Shown here: positions 11,001 through 21,704 of the stretch, one piece after another
Layout: each line of letters opens with the position of its first letter
Numbering within the stretch: the stretch's first letter is position 1
From: Schistocephalus solidus
Lineage: Eukaryota; Platyhelminthes; Cestoda; Diphyllobothriidea; Diphyllobothriidae
DNA length: 64,000 nt
Reading direction: 5' to 3'
NCBI GenBank assembly: GCA_017591395.1
Contig: WEDG01002530.1
Span: 62,001 to 126,000, forward strand
The notes under the pieces: model-generated
What the model saw: only the letters and a program-made list of their open reading frames with translations
Told to the model about the DNA's origin: nothing
Databases searched by the model: none
Program-made: the position numbers and the translations under genes

Positions 11001-14000
11001 GTATTCCCCTACCAACGTACTATGATGAAAGCGCCCAGGCTAAAGGACGCATAAAAATATCCCATCAGCTATGATATAGCAATCAAATAATTAGTTTTTA
11101 TACTGGTTATCTATGTGCGCTTTTCGGACGTATGTGAATTTGGCAACCTTCCTTCAGGATTTACTTCGGTTTGTAGCAATGAATTCATCATCGCTTAAAA
11201 TTGCTACCTAATAGCTTAGTCAGAGTAAAATTACTAGGACGTTGTAAGGCAAATTTTCCTACCTTTTTCACTGAGGCAATTTTATTAACAATATGTGTAA
11301 GCATTAGTTATATGGCAGCCTAAACAGAACACGAGAAAAGGAACGCCCTGCCCAAATAACAAAAGGGGCCCTGTGAATAATTTCAAGAATTGAAAATATT
11401 CCTGAGTCCTAACCCTAACATAAGCCCTGACATAAATCTTAAGCAAAGATCTGACCTGAACCCAAACCCTATCCTAAACCGTAAACGTAAGATAGCACTA
11501 ACTCTAACCTTAACCTTAGCTCTAGCTTACCTTGACGCTAACCTTAACCCTTACCTAAATTTAACCCCCTACTCTAACAATAAACCTTAGCCTATTTTCC
11601 TTGGAATTCGATGGGTGGTTCCTGTTCTCATGTCATGTTTAGAGGCCATATAAGTCAACCTTACCAATACTAAGTTTAACGCTCAGAGAAATTTCTGAAT
11701 AACTCCATTCAGGTAAATAAATATTAAAGAGATTTACTCTTGCCCTGGCACACGCATACCTGCAAATATGGAAGAGCTGGCAAGCAAACCTGAATTCAAA
11801 TGCCCGCAATTAATCTTACTTCAATGGCAGACTTGAATACGGGTCAGTTAGCTGGTCTCATTTTTTAATTAAACTCGTCGCAAAGGATTGCATTCACTGC
11901 AGTCAGTCGCTAACAGACTAGAAGATAATTCTCAGCCGCTTGGCACAAAGGTCGTAAAACCATACGTTATGCGGTCGGAGGTGTGATAGGAGTTTCTGTT
12001 TTACAAGCCTTCCACATCCTCAGTTAGTTCTCTGAACATCGCCTGCATGTTCGGTGGAGGTGGCACCTTAGACATTGCTGCTGCCAGGCGACCGTGCAAA
12101 GCGTCATTTTTAGGCTGCGTGCAAGTTGAATACATAAATGCCGGTTGCAGATACGACCGAAGGTCTGGACAAGATGGATCGTGGCGAACGTCAAACAGTT
12201 AACCATCCCCGAAGAGGGAATATTTCCTGACTGCACGATGCGTGCTTCCTACCCGATAAAAGCCCGGTCTTCACTTAGACCTAAATAAGTACCACTCTGT
12301 CTTTTCAACGGATTCCACACACATTCCGCAGGTTTTTATGGGGTCAGATGGAGGCTAAACATAGCTTGCTTTTTGAACACTATATTTAAGTTGTTCCCCG
12401 CCTTCTTGGTAGAAATGCTACCAAAATAGACGGGCGCTCTCCATTAATTTAAGAGGTCCACCGTCTACCATGACCAGGAAGATATGTCTGAGTGCGCTGA
12501 GTGATTGGATGACCCTTATTTTTTGAGGTGAATAGTCATATTCCTACGTTGCTTGTAACTTTATGAAGAAACTCGACTCCCCCTCGATTTCTTCAGCATT
12601 GCGAAGGTTTTGCGTACATTAGCCCCTATTTACTGCCCCTATAACCTGGTCTGTGGAAGCAATTTTACTATTCATAGACGTCGTTCAGCATAACATTTCT
12701 GACTTAAAAACCCCAACGGACGCCGAACGGAGCCTCAAAGTTACAAATCATTTCGTATTTTACCAGAATTCTGCTCTTACTTCCCATACAGAAAGCTTGC
12801 AATAGCAATGAAGATGCGGGCTCTACGGTGCCAAGCATAATGATTAACGGAGGTGGTCCGTGGATCACAAGAGTCTTTGCTCTTAGTTGCATGGCGTTGT
12901 GTGCTAGAACGGAAATTGAGGAGTGCTGACTCGTACATCCACGCAGCCGTTAACAGAAGGGCGACCTTGCGGGTTGATACCGCAGTTAGCTCTCTATAGT
13001 GAATTGTCAAGTTTCTTAAACCTCTAATGTCATTTTCTTAAAGTTCTGGTGAAAGGCCCATGAAGCTGGTTAGATCATACAGCTCTACAGGTCTTTTACC
13101 TTCCTGAGGAAGTATCCTCTTTGCCAGATATTTGTACTTTATAATTTCCGCTATTGTACAAGGATATTTTCAGCGGACGTTAGACAAAACTCGTAGCTCT
13201 ATTCGTGCTTCCAGAACTGTCTCAAAGAACGTAGGCGGTGAGTTGAGAATCTGTGCATAAAATTTGGAGACGCATTACTTAAATGAATTTGAACTCTAAC
13301 ATACTGTACCCGAAAGTATTAAATATACAGATTTCGGATTTGAATCACCTTAAAGATGTGAGACAGACCCATCGTATTGTCATCGGGTAAAAGGCTTTCG
13401 ATGATTTTTTTACACTTACCTTCCCAAATCGCTGCACCGTAACATGCAGAGCTCACTGTCCCACAATATCAGCTACACTGAAGGTGAGCAGCTTGTGCAT
13501 TGTGAAGCAGTCGAACTCAAACCTTATGCTAGGACTGGTTGTGGTCAATACTTTTTAGAGATGTACTGAAGGTCGGAGAAATCGTTATTTAAGGAAGACA
13601 TTTTGGAAACATCAGTTCCATACGTTGGTCAAAAATTATTGTAAATAAGGGTTAGAAACTTTTTCATGGAAGGGGGATTTAAAAATTAGCAGTTCACAAA
13701 GTCTTAACAAAACCGTGAATTCTCACTAGCACATCCTCGCAGCTGCCAACAAATTAGACATAAGGCATGACTTTGTGGCTTGATGAGAAGCTACTTTAGC
13801 ATATCAGGACGAGTATTCAGTTGATTTTGTTTTTGATTGGGCATTTCCCTAAGCTCGATATGTAAAGTTTTTCACCATATTATCAACCCTCGATGTCGGT
13901 GAGTACTGCACAATAGCCGTGACGCTCGCAACAGTATAAACAATGTGCACATTTGTGGTTCTCTGTGACGCCAGCCTTAATACATAACAACACCCATGGA

Positions 14001-15535
14001 GTAACCATCTACAGGGACTAAAACAACAGTATGGTATACATGAATCACGTTAGTTATCAGCCTGCACATCTTGATTGATACCGGGCCCAACATGGAATTT
14101 GAACAAAAAAATTTGAAAGCAATTCATAATAGCAATCTTGTTGCGCTGTTATCGGACATTATAGTGTCGGTGGTAACTTTATGTTGCTGCCTTTTGGCAT
14201 AATAACGAGTCCGCCTCTTCTTCTGCTAATATTTACTGACGAAGCTTCCTTAAGCCAGTTAGCATAAATTTATTGGCAACCGGCAAATTTGAGGGCAGAC
14301 ATGGACCCCAATAATCACGGGCGCAGTTAGAACAGAAATTGATGTATGAACCTCCATTGCTTTCAAACCCTCGTCAAAAATTACCTGTTTCTGTGAGTAC
14401 ACGGTAACTTCAGGAATTCCGTATTCAGCTCCAGCAAATAGGAGAGCCCCAAGCAGATTGTGCTGTCCATCACTGCAAAGCTGCGTAATTGGAAGTTCCG
14501 AACCGGTGAGAACAACAGGCTTTTCTAGGTTCTCGAAAATAAACGACAAAGCAGAGGCAGCACAGGGCAGGGTGTCGGTGCCGTGAAGGATAACAAAGCC
14601 TGTGAAGTGATCGTACCACTGCTCGATGTCTTTCGCTAGACTAATCCAGTGATCCATGACACAGTTAGAAGAATCCAGTAACTCCGCGTATTCAATTACT
14701 CGGTAAAGAATCCGACGCTTTCTGACAGTTAAAGGTATAGCGAGTGTGACTGATGCAGTTGAAGGCCTACAGGTTGGCAGTCGCGGGCTGAATTGTTCCT
14801 TAGAAGTCCATCTTCTATTTAACTCTTCGCGCTTTTGGCGGCAAAATCTAAGGGAGATAATGATTAATATGTGCTTATCCTAAAGTCTCTGAAATTATAA
14901 AATCTTAACAGACTTATATCAGAAAATTCTATAACAAAAGTGATCCCGCACAGAGTTTTAGAGCAGAAACAGACGCAAGGACAACAAGAAGCATCCTTCG
15001 CCTACAATATCGACAAAGCTCATTTATACACTATTTATTTTACCCGAGACTAAATCGATGTCAGCAACTTTGCTATCCTTCTGAAAGCTCGAACATCCAA
15101 GCACAGGACCATTACTTTAATGCAAAGTGGAAGAATGCAGATAGCTTCTTCCGATTCTTATTTGGTTTTTGGCAATCCATTCAGTCTACATATTCGTAAT
15201 ACTTATTTTTGACCACCCCGAAAATGCACGTGGTTTACCATACATATACATAAATTTTAAGATAATAGGACACTAATTTTTTGCAGGCATACTTGTAGCA
15301 ATAAAAAACGCAGGGATAAACCAGCAGGAACGTACGAAGTGTCATTAAAAATTGGCATTTGAGTAAGGTAGTTCGTAAGGTAATGCGGCTCCGGCTCATA
15401 TGCTCCATCTCTAGGCTGCATACCAATTGCACCCCCTGTGTAGAGGACCAACACTGATCCCACGGACTCACAGCCTTCTTCATTCTTCGCATAGTCCACC
15501 AGTTCATCCTCCAAAATAACGTAGTCCCGGGCATT
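7710..15535 (-). CDS. ASPG: L-asparaginase (ASPG / 60-kDa lysophospholipase type), five exons, damaged
   Basis: Type I asparaginases hydrolyse asparagine to aspartate and ammonia in the cytosol; animal ASPG proteins add a C-terminal ankyrin region. Exons, reading down the minus strand: 15,535-15,322; 14,698-14,385; 10,845-10,596; 8,862-8,672; 8,056-7,710. Phases match at every junction (1, 0, 1, 0). The joined order follows E. coli AnsA: TGG-IGM loop, DSS loop, HGTDT, LLRGNRTVK, YG-GN-P, LRGEMT. Two defects stand out. The TGGT motif reads TGGA, losing the nucleophilic threonine, and exon 5 has a one-base frameshift near 8,036. No start-codon exon was found upstream and no ankyrin exon downstream. 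It is either a decaying gene, a non-catalytic paralogue, or a live gene with draft errors. Confidence 0.8.
8057..8671. other. ASPG intron 4
   Basis: Non-coding between exons 5 and 4. At 8,400-8,460 it holds a short C-rich tract with telomere-like ACCCTGA units. Short open frames here are not conserved-looking. Confidence 0.6.
8400..8460. repeat. Degenerate telomere-like tract
   Basis: Units such as TTAACCCTGACCCCAACAGT followed by AACCCTGAACACG have a rough six-base period resembling mutated CCCTAA repeats. A longer tract of the same kind is at 11,395-11,590. Confidence 0.4.
8672..8862 (-). CDS. ASPG: ASPG exon 4 (C-terminal lobe)
   Basis: Begins after TTTTATAG and ends at GGCTGT|GTAGGT (phase 0). 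It encodes GVILQTYGAGNVPSNNQEL, then LREASLERKILILNTTQC and YATGAILNTLGVVSGC. This corresponds to the C-terminal domain of type I asparaginases, which contributes to the dimer interface and active-site wall. Confidence 0.85.
8863..10595. other. ASPG intron 3
   Basis: No gene recognised. It contains an ATTG-rich microsatellite near 8,880-8,904 and otherwise AT-rich unique DNA. Confidence 0.6.
8878..8904. repeat. (ATTG)n-type microsatellite
   Basis: ATTGA units repeated about five times with small changes. Confidence 0.7.
10596..10845 (-). CDS. ASPG: ASPG exon 3 (RGNRTVK lysine segment)
   Basis: The acceptor is TTTTACACAG and the donor GAGG|GTAAGA (phase 1). It encodes LLRGNRTVKSSATDVDIFVS, PNCPPLAES and AILRLFPSISAETVKAFFQP. 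The lysine of RGNRTVK is the expected catalytic lysine. A methionine inside the exon is not a start, because the conserved RGNR motif lies before it in frame. The exon joins exon 2 in phase 0 across a 3.5-kb intron. Confidence 0.85.
11395..11590. repeat. Degenerate interstitial telomere-like repeat
   Basis: About 190 bases of mutated CCTAAN units: CCTAACCCTAACATAAGCCC, then AACCCAAACCCTATCCTAAA, then AACTCTAACCTTAACCTTAG. The six-base period is still clear but almost no two neighbours are identical. Flatworm telomeres are TTAGGG, so this may be an old internal telomeric insertion or an unrelated C-rich hexamer satellite. Confidence 0.65.
12001..12114 (-). CDS. Possible terminal exon, unrecognised
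   Basis: After a CTTGCACGCAG acceptor a 37-codon frame reads DALHGRLAAAMSKVPPPPNM, then QAMFRELTEDVEGL and a TAA stop. The composition looks like real protein, but I do not recognise the family. It sits inside an ASPG intron on the same strand, so it would need to be a nested gene, an alternative exon, or chance. Confidence 0.2.
   Translation of the reverse strand, partial: PKNDALHGRLAAAMSKVPPPPNMQAMFRELTEDVEGL
12781..13010 (-). pseudogene. Possible GPCR-like fragment (low confidence)
   Basis: The frame reads TRKVALLLTAAWMYESALL, then a cysteine in KDSCDP, then ARIFIAIASFLYG, ending at a GGGAA|GTAAGA donor. This loosely resembles helix 4, the loop-2 cysteine and helix 5 of amine or muscarinic receptors, but the tryptophan context and the proline of helix 5 are not convincing. 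It may be chance. Confidence 0.15.
14385..14698 (-). CDS. ASPG: ASPG exon 2 (HGTDT catalytic segment)
   Basis: Starts after a TTCTTTACCGAG acceptor and ends at CAG|GTAATT. It encodes VIEYAELLDSSN (substrate serine loop), ISLAKDIEQWYDH, FVILHGTDTLP with the second catalytic Thr-Asp pair, and SDGQHNLLGALLFA, ending at EVTVYSQKQ. These match AnsA in order and spacing. The open frame continues past the donor to 14,259, but those residues are not family-like and are intron read-through. Confidence 0.85.
14699..15321. other. ASPG intron 1
   Basis: AT-rich, no coding or repeat signal recognised; bounded by the phase-1 donor at 15,321 and the acceptor at 14,699-14,700. Confidence 0.6.
15322..15535 (-). 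CDS. ASPG: ASPG exon 1 of those seen (N-terminal catalytic loop)
   Basis: Preceded by a CCAATAG acceptor and ended by a GT donor after PA-G (phase 1). It encodes ARDYVILEDELVDY, then VLVLYTGGAIGMQPRDGAYE, then LTQMPIFNDTSYVPA. The family motif is YTGGTIGM; here codon GCA at 15,428-15,430 gives alanine in place of the catalytic threonine (Thr12/Thr14 in bacterial enzymes). The tyrosine of the G-Y-P lid segment is kept. The roughly 30 residues before the motif are longer than in many homologues, and an upstream start exon is implied. Confidence 0.8.
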
Positions 15536-18500
15536 CTATTGGCACAGAGTAATGTGTGCTTTTACCAAAATTGTGACCAGTGGAAAATAAAATGCACAAC
15601 CCTTACTGTTAATAAATATAAATTTTAAATGTATTGCTTTTCAAAGTTAAATAGTAATAAAAAGTGCACCATCGAGAAACTATTACAGACCTCCATTGTT
15701 TCTCAGTAGAACCCTAAAACTAAAAAAAGCACATGATCAAAATCTTATCCATAGCTTAGCGTTGAGGATCCATACATTGAAACCAGTTTTAAAAGTGACA
15801 AAACGATGACTTTCTATGCATAAAAAAGTGAAATATTTTTTAGTGCGTAGTAGATTTAGATACAGAAATTAAAGCCAATTTTTTAGTCATTGAATTATGG
15901 AAATTAAGATTTTTTGCCTTTAGCATCCGTCATCAGGAATGGATCTAGACTAGACTTGCCGCCAGTGCTAAAGGATTTGCAATAAACATAGCAAACATTC
16001 TATCCTTTTAACTGAGACTTCGCTAGGTTATAGCAATGCGTTTGATAGATAGTTTAGAATGTCTAGACTAAAGATTTTCTTTTGAAATTGGGATAATTAC
16101 CATGAATTACGGGTTTTTATGCTCATATTTAGGGATAAGAATAATTAAAATTCTCCGTTTTCAAGGAAACTTTCTCAAGCGCTTAAGTTCCGTGGACAAA
16201 TATAAGAAACACATTAAACAATTAAGAGCCAGTGAACGAACTCTCTTTAAATGGTTATCTTTGTTTAGATTAAATGTCACTTGCGTTCGTAGTTGGCTTA
16301 AGCTGCCATAAAAATATATCAAAATTAGACTTTGGGAGCACTAGCGCAGATTCTGATTATGGAGGTACCTTTACCTCAGCAAGTTCTTTTGCAGGGCTTG
16401 TTTACTTTCGTATTTATCATCCAGTCTCATATATTTTCTGTGGTAAACTACATACTTTTTCCAGAAAAATAAGTTGGGCGCTTGCAGATTGAGAATTTCC
16501 ATAACTAGCCCCATTGGGTGACATTAACGTCTGCCGTATTTACAGTTAATCATTTTGTTTAAAAACTGTCAATATAGATACAACAGCATTTTTCTATTTG
16601 GAATAAGTTAAAATCATTTTTTCATGCGATAGTTTGTTGGATTTTTAGAGCATGGAATTTTATCCGAAGGTGCCGACTTAAAGTGAAAGTTAAAGCCATT
16701 AGTAAATGTGATCAGTTCATTTGTTATCAGATCAACCCGCTTCTACGCATCTAACAGCAATTTGGACGTCCGTGAGTCCATTTATATCAATTTAACGAGC
16801 AGAATGACTCACTCCAAAGAAAAGAATTCCGAGGTTGTTTGCAGCAACTGATACACGTTACTTTAACAGTGTAAACTTTTGAAGAAAAAAGTTAGCTTTG
16901 CACGAACCTCTGTGCTGCGATGGACGTAAAATCTTACAATGTCAAAGGTAGGTACGAAAAATTTTAAATAAATTTGGTATTTTGCAGGCAAGATGCCAAA
17001 AAGCAATATGTTCTCAAAAATGGCGGCGCAGTTCCATTGTCTCCATAAGACAAACCAGTATTAATGGAACGTGCGTCAAGCAAATATATTGACACTGACC
17101 CTGGTTAAGTAGGTAAACCGTTTTGAAAAAGCACTATATATAACAATGTTTAAGCTTAGTGCCTTTCTTTGTCTACCCAATTAAAAATTTATGGATGGAT
17201 AAAGTGTTCAATTGTATGGTCTTTGAATAAATGGAAAAGACAACTTTAAGTTTTGTAAGAATCAGTCTAAAATATTTTGTGGCGGCGAACATTAACAGAT
17301 TGATTTGCTTGCCAAGAAAAATCTCGAGCCCATATTAAACAAGATAGTGTTCCAGGTGAGGCCTGCATGCTACAATCTGAATTAGCACTGTTCAACCTAC
17401 AGCCATATAATCTTCTCTTCATTGAACTAGAACCAACAAGTTCAAAACATTGACGGATCGCTGCCACCTCGATTTTTCAGTGAAAACACGTGCATTTATG
17501 GAGCTAGATAAGAGATCTAAAACAATTGCCAGTTATTTTAAACTCCTATTGTGAGTATAGCAAGAACATGAATAAATGCAATCATTCTGGGCTTCGAATC
17601 CTCTATTGTCAGCGTTTGGCTTATTCACTAGGTATAATTTCTGCTAATCGAACAGATGGTAAGTGGAATATATGCAAATGATCTCAACTTAATTTAAACT
17701 CAATCTGGCTCCCTGATCTTCAATCTGAATTTGTGGATACTATCGCCTGGGTGCTGTTGTATATTCTATGTCGGCTCCCAGCTCCAACGAGACATGCGTT
17801 GGAACACTAAATTAATTGTTTGTACCATGATTAAATATCGCACTGCGCACAGACAGGAATCACCTCTCCTTGCTTTTTCTTCTCCATTAAATCTCGTTCG
17901 AGGTAAATTACTAGGAGAAACTGAAAAGTAATGCCCATTTAATATCTAATAAGATTAGCTTCTCATCTTTTTTCTCTATTAAAACTCAGAAAACTTCGGA
18001 AAGAGCAATTTAATGGCTTTCGATGCATTCTTAGAGCAGAATTGAAGTAAGTTTATAGTTGTTGCACGTTTAGGATCTGCATTATGAGGCATTTTCCTGA
18101 CAAAATATATTTTTTAAAGTAACTATGCTGCAGAAATGCATTTGGAAAACTAGCTGGAGTGCATGGAAATTAAATACAAAATCAGTCTCAATTAAAATTT
18201 TATAATTTTTGTTAAGAAGAGTAAGAGCTTCTTCGTATAAAACGAGGGGATGATTATATCTATAGATTATGTTAATCACCTCCACTTTTCATGTTGCTTG
18301 CTGAATTTTAATATCCAGTTTAAATACATAAGCTTTTTTTGAAAGCAATGCATAACCACACTTACATTTCGTGCAACGAGTCGAGAAAATATGAGAAACC
18401 AAAATCCGTCCTTCGTGTTGCAGCGAAAAATTTACAATGGCTTAACATTTTATTTAAAACTAATGCTTTCTGGAACGCTTTAACCTAGAAGAAATTTAAC

Positions 18501-19708
18501 CATACCATTTTATGAAAACAATGCCAAAGAAACCGTTCTAAAATCACCCTTTCGGCTTAAACAATGACAACTTGCACAGCAATATTGTTCTTAATTGAGA
18601 AAGTTCCGTGCGAATTCCTCGTTAATCAAAAACATTAATTACAAATTGTTTTTATCAAGGATATTAAGAACCACTGATCTTTCCAAAATAATGCCCTTAT
18701 TTTGAGAATTGAAATATGCTTCTTCTGAAAAGATTTTTCAGACTGTTATAGCAAGTAACCTATATGTGTAGTGCTCCAAGTGAAGGTTCAATGAGGAAGC
18801 TCTTCTGTGTAATGGGTCAGTCGGGGAAAAGGGAATTTTAATTTTCACTCTCTTCACACTTGCCTGCCGACTGATAATATAAAGCGAAAAATTAATTTTA
18901 AGGTGCATTCTTTCAACGTTGAGGACTACCGATTTCATGTTTTGTGAGGGTTAATGTCCAGTAGTGGACAGATTTGGTCTGATGCCTTCATTAAAATCAA
19001 GTTACTGGAAAATCTGCGCTGTATGTTGAATCAAGGACGGTTTATTTGTACGATGAACTAAAAAGCTTAGTCTCGCCATCATACAGAAGTATAGGACTCA
19101 TGCCAGGATAAATAACATGCGCTGCAATGGTTTCTTCGACCAAAACGCTCATGTAAATATCATAAAATTCACTTTAATTGCTAAGACACATGTACCCTCC
19201 CAATCAGTATACATGATAATCTCAAAGAAAATATTCTTTAATTGTTAATGACTTTTATCTCCATGTTTTCATGGTCCTTAAATATGCAGTACCTAAGTAA
19301 GTTCCTGGTAGCAATATAATTGTTTATGAGCCAGCTACTTCTAAAAATTATTCAACCTTATTGTATTTTTAAACAAATTTCCTTTCAAAATAGTTAAACT
19401 TGTATGAAACAAGGTTATAAAGCTGAAGTTTTTTACAAATTTTCATGGAAAATTTATCATTCATTTTCAATAAAAATTAAATGTAGCAGTACTTAAACTT
19501 TAAATTCTATGTATGTTTTATAATAAAGACCTAGTGGTCACAACGAAATCATAAATTCCAATGATGCTTTTTTATTACCAATCCTTCGAAATGGTATGCG
19601 CCTTCCAAGTCGTATTCCAATACGCCCTAACCTTGAGACGTCCGTTATCGCGTAGACTTTGTTTAAACTTATAAAAGTCAAGGCTGTTCGTTTTCAGCAC
19701 CAGAGCGT
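15536..19708. other. Long AT-rich stretch, no recognisable gene
   Basis: About 4 kb of AT-rich DNA upstream of the visible asparaginase exons; the missing start exon could lie here. Short frames (16,102-16,311 plus; 17,267-17,467 minus; 18,082-18,285 minus) show no domain I can name. No mobile element was recognised. Confidence 0.5.
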
Positions 19709-20235
19709 TGTAGCGGCCGAAGACTTCGAGGTTTGCACACACACACGGGCGAGTAACGCACCTGTATTCGTTATTAGACGATGCGGGTACTGAACAGTGT
19801 CTCTAAGTGCCATGCCAAGCACTCAAAAGCAACAGTCATTAGGAGGAACGACAGAAATATTGGAAATGGATTCTACTATTAAGAAGGATATAAAGATATG
19901 AAAGGGCACAATAGAAAATAAAGAAGGGAGCGTTACATTAGGCGATATCCCTTTTTGGAGTGGAGAATTACGTCATGTCTGATGGATAACCGGTGGGGAG
20001 TGCAACGCTGTGGGCAACTGCAGGGGTCGGGACGAGGGATGCTGACATTGAGACGGAGGATAGCGATACGATGAGCGGCGACGGTGCTCGATGAGGGGCG
20101 GGGTCAGCGTTCGAGAGTGGAAGGGGGCACCGGCATCTTCACTGACATTCCATCACTCCATCCCCATCCGGGATCCGCGCGAAAAAGTGCTACTAGTCCA
20201 TTCAAACAATTCTGTCGAAACTGTGGCTCGTTACA
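19709..20235 (-). repeat. LTR copy A (3' LTR if the element is on the minus strand)
   Basis: Aligns with 20,334-20,859 over its full length. The first ~230 bases are identical by eye; later differences are a few substitutions and homopolymer indels. Open frames inside it (for example 20,084-20,338) are not conserved between the copies and are not genes. Confidence 0.8.
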
Positions 20236-20333
20236 TGGCCTCCCTCTGAAATGCAGCACTGTCCTCAGTGCTGCGCGGAGTCAGTTTGGTAGGTGTGAAG
20301 TGTGTGCTCTCTCCATCCCACCGCTGCCACCAA
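20236..20333 (-). other. Internal region: PBS-like and PPT-like sites only
   Basis: On the minus strand the primer-binding-like TGGTGGCAGCGG lies within 20,312-20,332 next to the right LTR. The purine run AGAGGGAGG lies at about 20,239-20,247 next to the left LTR. It is too short for any gag or pol gene. Confidence 0.6.
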
Positions 20334-20859
20334 TGTAGCGGCCGAAGACTTCGAGGTTTGCACACACACACGGGCGAGTAACGCACCTGTATTCGTTATT
20401 AGACGATGCGGGTACTGAACAGTGTCTCTAAGTGCCATGCCAAGCACTCAAAAGCAACAGTCATTAGGAGGAACGACAGAAATATTGGAAATGGATTCTA
20501 CTATTAAGAAGGATATAAAGATATGAAAGGGCACAATAGAAAATAAAGAAGGGAGCGTTACATTAGGCGATATCCCTTTTGGAGTGGGGGGAATTACGTC
20601 ATGTCTGATGGATAACCGGTGGGGAGTGCAACGCTGTGGGCAACTGCAGGGTCGGGACGAGGGGATGCTTACATTGAACGGAGGATAGCGATACGATGAG
20701 CGGCGACGGTGCTCGTGGGGGCGGGGGTCAGCGTTCGAGAGTGGAAGGGGGGCACCGGCATCTTCACTGACATTCCATCACTCCATCCCCATCCGGGATC
20801 CGCGCGAAAAGTGCTACTAGTCCATTCAAACAATTCTGTCGAAACTGTGGTTCGTTACA
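20334..20859 (-). repeat. LTR copy B (5' LTR if the element is on the minus strand)
   Basis: Second long terminal repeat, ending CGTTACA followed by the GCGT target duplication. It differs from copy A mainly by one-base indels in G and A runs between 20,575 and 20,815. Confidence 0.8.
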
Positions 20860-20863
20860 GCGT

Positions 20864-21704
20864 ACCATGCTTCGTTTTCTTGTTCTTGGATAGAATTGCA
20901 GGCCTTGTTGTACAACTTTTTGAATGGGTTAAACCGTACTTTATCAGGAATGTAAATCATCAGCACTCTTCTTATAAAAATTTAGATCCGAGTATATGCT
21001 AAAATATAAGATGTATGTTTATTATGGCGGATATTATAGCTGATAATATACTAAATATCAAAAATGTTTGTAAAAAATAACGAAAGAGCACCTATGTGAC
21101 CTTGCATGAGTTGAGCAGCGTTATTACTGACGTAACTGGGAGGACCGGAATCGGAAGTTACATGGATACTTGCTGAAGTAGCAATAGTTAATTGTAAAAA
21201 ACCTAAAGCAAAATGTGCATATTTGGGAGTAATATTTTGATATTTAAAGTATGCTAGACGTTGTTCCTACTCCTTAAATACTGGAGCTCTTGGTTGGTCT
21301 GCTTGCAAACCCTTGTCGCGAAAGACTCAGCAGTTACTTAAACACAGACTTTGACACCAGCTGCGAAATTCCTGACGGTTTACAGATTATTCGCACCTCA
21401 CTATGGTCAAAAATGGGGTAAGCCTAAAATAGTTTCTCACTTTTAGTTAGTATAATGAATCTGCAGTTCCTGAAATAAAACAACATATTTTGCAGTGCTC
21501 AACATGGAGTTCGCGTCTTACCAGTATTCTCGGATCACATGTGAAATGGACGAGGCCACAGAACAAGTCATGTTTATAGAAGCTCTATTTTTGCCGCTCG
21601 AAATGCCCGCAATAGCGTACCACAACGACATCTGTTAAGAACAATTCTGGAAATGGAACTTAAGGCAGAATGTTAAAATGGATTGAATGTTTATGTCCTC
21701 TATG
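20864..21704. other. Stretch without recognisable gene
   Basis: AT-rich sequence between the LTR element and the first CR1 fragment; no domain, repeat or splice structure recognised. Confidence 0.5.

Larger units (their letters stand above)
10846..14384. other. ASPG intron 2 with telomere-like tract and possible exon-like pieces
   Basis: This 3.5-kb intron holds degenerate CCCTAA-like repeats at 11,395-11,590 and two minus-strand frames with partial splice signals (12,001-12,114 and 12,781-13,010). The rest shows nothing recognisable. Confidence 0.5.
19709..20859 (-). mobile_element. Miniature LTR retrotransposon (TRIM-like), no coding region
   Basis: Two direct repeats of 527 and 526 bases (19,709-20,235 and 20,334-20,859) each begin TGTAGCG and end CGTTACA, the TG...CA ends of retroviral-type LTRs. 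They flank only 98 bases. A 4-bp direct repeat GCGT borders the unit at 19,705-19,708 and 20,860-20,863. Read on the minus strand, the inner DNA starts with TGGTGGCAGCGGTGGGATGG, which begins TGG like a tRNA primer-binding site, and ends with AGAGGGAGG, a short polypurine tract. No gag or pol fits. The family is probably an LTR order such as Gypsy; it may be a deletion derivative or a true non-autonomous TRIM. A collapsed assembly is the alternative. Confidence 0.7.

Noticed and set aside
11390..11590. 66-codon frame over the C-rich tract
   Set aside because: The frame is a by-product of the six-base telomere-like repeat, which lacks stops in that register.
14259..14384. C-terminal extension of the ASPG exon 2 frame
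   Set aside because: It follows a strong CAG|GTAATT donor, and the next family motif RGNR is found in frame on the exon at 10,845.
17267..17467. 66-codon minus-strand frame with serine-rich, protein-like text
   Set aside because: Has a weak acceptor (AATCGAG) but no recognisable family and no neighbouring exons; could not be supported as a gene.
20084..20338. 84-codon plus-strand frame inside the LTR
   Set aside because: The matching frame in the other LTR is shifted by single-base indels and reads differently, so it is not conserved coding sequence.
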